NCBI GenBank assembly: GCA_002316585.1
Contig: DCDU01000146.1
Location: 1-8,555, forward strand
DNA: 8,555 bases
Direction of reading: 5' to 3'
Source: Firmicutes bacterium UBA1047
Lineage (GTDB): Bacteria > Bacillota > Clostridia > Tissierellales > Sedimentibacteraceae
Shown here: piece after piece, positions 6,091-8,555 of the stretch
Numbering within the stretch: the first letter of the stretch is position 1
How the letters are laid out: each line of letters begins with the position of its first letter
Notes under the pieces: model-generated
Told to the model about the DNA's origin: nothing
What the model saw: only the letters and a program-made list of their open reading frames with translations
Database searches by the model: none
Program-made: the position numbers and the translations under genes

Positions 6091-6130
6091 CCGTGTTTAT
6101 CAGACTTATGATAAACACGGGGCATTTGTT
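6091..6130 (+). terminator. Strong hairpin between dctP and dctQ (partial terminator or mRNA stabiliser)
   Basis: Perfect 12-bp stem CCGTGTTTATCA (6091-6102) / TGATAAACACGG (6109-6120) with a 6-nt loop GACTTA, followed by GGCATTTGTTTT. Outer bases ATGC (6084-6087) and GCAT (6122-6125) can extend the stem past a small internal loop. It lies 16 nt after the dctP stop. No promoter is evident between it and dctQ, and DctQ and DctM are required with DctP, so full termination here would make little sense. Partial termination or 3'-end protection of the dctP message, giving more binding protein than permease, is the likely role. Confidence 0.7.
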
Positions 6131-6166
6131 TTAATATAAAATCTTACATGTGCTCAGGAGGGTTAT

Positions 6167-6649
6167 ATGGATAAAACGAAAATGGTATTAAATAAGATAC
6201 TTACCACTTTTATTATTGCGTTGTTTGCTGGGCTTGTGATAGTAGTTTTTTGGCAAGTTATCGCTAGATATATTTTGAAAAATTCAAGTGCATTTTCTGA
6301 AGAATTGGCGAAAATTTTGTTTGTATGGGTATCTCTCCTTACAGCTGCATTGCTTTTTGGAGAGAAAGGTCATATGAACATTGCTGTTGTTGTCAACAAA
6401 ATGCCATTAAAAGTAGGTTTGGCTGTTCAAATATTTGCAGGATTAATCAATATGGCGTTTATTGTATTTGTATTGGTCTTTGGTGGATATCTTGCTGTTA
6501 AGTTAGGCTGGTCTCAAACAAATGCTTCAATACCATTCTTTACTACCGGATTGATATATGCAGTTCTTCCAATCAGCGGTTTGTTTAGTATGTTTTATGA
6601 ATTCTGCAATATTTATATTGATTTAGAAAGCATTATTTCAAGTAAATAA
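6167..6649 (+). CDS. dctQ: TRAP transporter small membrane subunit, DctQ family
   Basis: 160 residues with four hydrophobic segments at about 10-34, 48-65, 83-111 and 124-150, the DctQ topology. Family features include 'FWQVIARY' at 28-35, 'SEELAKILFVW' at 44-54 and 'GEKGHM' at 65-70. DctQ pairs with the large DctM subunit in the cytoplasmic membrane to form the sodium-driven uptake channel that receives substrate from DctP. The ATG follows AGGAGG with 5-nt spacing. It starts 92 nt after dctP, with the hairpin described separately in the gap. Confidence 0.92.
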   Translation: MDKTKMVLNKILTTFIIALFAGLVIVVFWQVIARYILKNSSAFSEELAKILFVWVSLLTAALLFGEKGHMNIAVVVNKMPLKVGLAVQIFAGLINMAFIVFVLVFGGYLAVKLGWSQTNASIPFFTTGLIYAVLPISGLFSMFYEFCNIYIDLESIISSK

Positions 6650-6697
6650 GATATTGTAAGATACTTCTACAAAGAATAGATTCTAGGAGGTATGTAG

Positions 6698-8008
6698 ATG
6701 GGTGATTTAGCAATTCAAATTGGAATGATTATGTTGATTGTAGCTCCGACTCTGTTGATTATTGGAGTGCCAATAAGTGTTTCAATGGGACTTCCGGCTG
6801 TGATTGGAATGTTTTTAATTCTTAAACCAGAAGCAGTTGCCATTACTTCTGCTCAGAGAGTTTTTACCGGTATAAATTCATTTTCTTTGCTAGCTATTCC
6901 GTTTTTCGTGTTGGCCGGTGTAATAATGAACAATGGCGGTATAGCAAAAAGAATGATTACATTTGCAAAAGCGATAATAGGATTTATACCCGGTTCTTTA
7001 GCGCAGGCTAATATAGTTGCGAATATGTTTTTCGGTGCTGTAAGTGGTTCAGGAGTTGCAGCTGCCGCCGCTATCGGAGGTGTAATGGGGCCTATAGAAA
7101 AGGAGGAAGGATATGATCCTGCTTATTCTGCAGCTGTAAACACAGCTTCAGCTCCTTGTGGAATGATTATTCCGCCAAGCAATACTTTTATAGTGTATTC
7201 CCTGGCGAGCGGAGGAGCATCTGTTGCAGCTCTTTTTCTGGCAGGTTATATTCCCGGAATACTGTGGGGTTTAGTCTGTATGGCTATAGCATTTATTTAT
7301 GCAAAAAAACTAGATTACAAACCATCTGTAATAAAAGGTTTAAGCGCGAAATTTATGGCTTTTGTTGATGCAATTCCATCGATATTCTTAATATTTATTA
7401 TAATTGGTGGGATTATTTCCGGCGTATTTACACCAACGGAAGCAAGCTGTGTTTCTGTAGTATATGCATTGGTACTATCATTTTTATATAAAAGCATCAA
7501 AATAGAGGATTTGCCTGGAATATTAATATCTGCAGCAAAAACAACAGGAATGATTATGCTGATGATTGGAAGTTCAACAGTATTGAGTTGGACGATGTCG
7601 TATACTAAAATACCTACACTTTTAGCAAATTTATTTCTTTCTTTTACAGACAATTCCATAATTATACTCTTGTTGATGAATTTAGTAATTCTAATAATGG
7701 GCTGCATTATGGATCCTACTCCTATAATATTGATTTTCACACCGATCTTTTTACCGGTTGCTTTAGAATTAGGAATTAATATTATTCACTTTGGTGTTAT
7801 AATGGTTTTCAATACAGCCATAGGTACTATAACACCACCTGTAGGGCCAATTTTGTTCACAGGTTGCAGGGTTGCTAATCTTAGAATTGAAGATATAGTC
7901 GGATATCTATTGCCGTATTTTATTGCACTCATTGTTTTATTGTTGTTTGTAACTTTTGTACCGGCATTAACTCTTACATTACCTGGATTGGCTGGATATA
8001 TATATTAA
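6698..8008 (+). CDS. dctM: TRAP transporter large permease subunit, DctM family
   Basis: 436 residues, normal for DctM, and hydrophobic throughout with roughly 11-12 membrane segments. Signatures: 'LAIPFFVLAG' at 65-74, 'SGSGVAAAAAIGGVMGPIEK' from 116, 'IIPPSN' at 157-162, and the C-terminal-half counterpart 'TITPPVGP' at 377-384. These two repeated IPPS/TPPVG regions form the transport core. The variants 'EKEEGYDPAYSAAVNTASAP' resemble the subgroup I associate with sugar-acid transporters. DctM carries out Na+-coupled translocation of the acid handed over by DctP. The ATG follows AGGAGG with 7-nt spacing, 48 nt after dctQ; that gap holds nothing else I can see. The next ribosome-binding site begins 3 nt after its stop. 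Confidence 0.94.
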   Translation: MGDLAIQIGMIMLIVAPTLLIIGVPISVSMGLPAVIGMFLILKPEAVAITSAQRVFTGINSFSLLAIPFFVLAGVIMNNGGIAKRMITFAKAIIGFIPGSLAQANIVANMFFGAVSGSGVAAAAAIGGVMGPIEKEEGYDPAYSAAVNTASAPCGMIIPPSNTFIVYSLASGGASVAALFLAGYIPGILWGLVCMAIAFIYAKKLDYKPSVIKGLSAKFMAFVDAIPSIFLIFIIIGGIISGVFTPTEASCVSVVYALVLSFLYKSIKIEDLPGILISAAKTTGMIMLMIGSSTVLSWTMSYTKIPTLLANLFLSFTDNSIIILLLMNLVILIMGCIMDPTPIILIFTPIFLPVALELGINIIHFGVIMVFNTAIGTITPPVGPILFTGCRVANLRIEDIVGYLLPYFIALIVLLLFVTFVPALTLTLPGLAGYIY

Positions 8009-8022
8009 GAGGGAGGTTTATG

Positions 8023-8555
8023 ATGAATGATTTATTAAAAAAAATATCTGCATATGGAATTGTACCGGTTATTAAAATAAATGATGTAAAAAAAGCAATA
8101 CCTTTGGCAAAAGCACTGAAAGAAGGCGGATTACCTATAGCAGAGGTTACATTTCGAACAGAGCAGGCTGAAGAAGCAATTAAGCTTATAAGCAAAGAAT
8201 TTCCTGAGATGCTTGTGGGGGCTGGTACGGTACTTAATATAGAGCAAGTTCAAAAAGCTGTTAATGCAGGCGCTATGTTTATAGTAAGTCCGGGCTTCAA
8301 TCATAATGTTGTAAGTTATTGCATTAAAAACAATATTGCTATCATACCCGGAACTTCAACTCCAAGCGATATGGAAGCTGCCATGGAAGCTGGACTTAAT
8401 GTTGTGAAGTTTTTCCCTGCAGAGCAAAGCGGTGGAGTTTCATATTTGAAAGCAGTCAGTGGACCTTATACTAATTTAAAATTCATTCCTACAGGAGGAA
8501 TCAATATAAAAAATTTAAATTTATACCTTTCTCAAAAGAATGTTGCAGCTTGCGG
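8023..8555 (+). CDS. kdgA: KDPG aldolase (2-keto-3-deoxy-6-phosphogluconate aldolase), partial at the 3' end
   Basis: About 177 residues are visible of an expected 205-215; the window ends before the stop. Class I aldolase features: 'IAEVTFRT' with general-base E41 and R45, 'VGAGTVL' at 65-71, 'IVSPGFN' at 87-93, 'IIPGTSTPSD' at 107-116, Schiff-base lysine K129 in 'VVKFFPAEQSGG', and phosphate-binding 'PTGGI' near 156-160. It splits KDPG into pyruvate and glyceraldehyde-3-phosphate, closing the pathway opened by KduI and KduD. Two adjacent in-frame ATGs exist at 8020 and 8023. The second has the better spacing (6 nt versus 3 nt) from GGAGG at 8012-8016, so I chose it. It follows dctM by 14 nt and is part of the same operon. 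A related substrate such as KDPGal cannot be excluded. Confidence 0.93.
   Translation, partial: MNDLLKKISAYGIVPVIKINDVKKAIPLAKALKEGGLPIAEVTFRTEQAEEAIKLISKEFPEMLVGAGTVLNIEQVQKAVNAGAMFIVSPGFNHNVVSYCIKNNIAIIPGTSTPSDMEAAMEAGLNVVKFFPAEQSGGVSYLKAVSGPYTNLKFIPTGGINIKNLNLYLSQKNVAAC

Noticed and set aside
7315..7740. 141-codon open frame on the - strand
   Set aside because: It lies wholly inside dctM, is antisense to conserved membrane segments, and shows no recognisable family or ribosome-binding site. It is a coding shadow.
1..8555. CRISPR arrays, tRNA/rRNA genes, insertion sequences, prophage or toxin-antitoxin genes
   Set aside because: None seen. There are no spaced repeats, cloverleaf-like sequences, transposases or terminal inverted repeats, and gene order and codon use look uniform across the operon.

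Overview
The window is AT-rich, has strong GGAGG ribosome-binding sites and carries extended -10 promoters. The proteins are of clostridial (Firmicutes/Bacillota) type, so I read it as a chromosomal catabolic locus of an anaerobic Clostridia-like bacterium. No species can be named from the sequence alone. All convincing genes lie on the + strand.

Layout: (1) 1-108 is the tail of an unidentified upstream gene with a Cys/His-rich C-terminus, closed by a 12-bp hairpin at 142-171. (2) 283-1044 is an IclR-family regulator (KdgR-like) with its own extended -10 promoter and an intrinsic terminator at 1064-1089. (3) A strong promoter (TTGCAA, 17 bp, TGcTATAAT; 1129-1157) then drives what looks like one long operon: a zinc-dependent medium-chain dehydrogenase (1252-2286), KduD (2308-3066), KduI (3078-3908), a CtBP-like D-2-hydroxyacid dehydrogenase (3926-4882), a three-part TRAP transporter (DctP 5031-6074, DctQ 6167-6649, DctM 6698-8008) and a KDPG aldolase cut by the window end (8023-8555).

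How it fits together: the TRAP transporter would import an acid sugar, probably a hexuronate or unsaturated uronate released from pectin or a related polysaccharide. KduI isomerises 5-keto-4-deoxyuronate to 3-deoxy-D-glycero-2,5-hexodiulosonate and KduD reduces that to 2-keto-3-deoxygluconate (KDG). After phosphorylation, KDPG aldolase splits the product into pyruvate and glyceraldehyde-3-phosphate. The KDG kinase this requires is not in the window and may lie just downstream. The zinc dehydrogenase and the CtBP-like dehydrogenase are not part of the textbook pathway; their substrates are the main open question.

Regulation: the same inverted repeat, GTTTCA-N5-TGAAA(A/C), occurs upstream of the regulator's promoter (186-202) and just downstream of the operon promoter (1186-1202). 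It is a good candidate operator for the IclR protein. Hairpins before dctP and between dctP and dctQ suggest post-initiation control of transporter stoichiometry. This is a recognisable uronate-utilisation locus rather than a wholly new system; the novelty lies in the two extra dehydrogenases and the regulatory structure.
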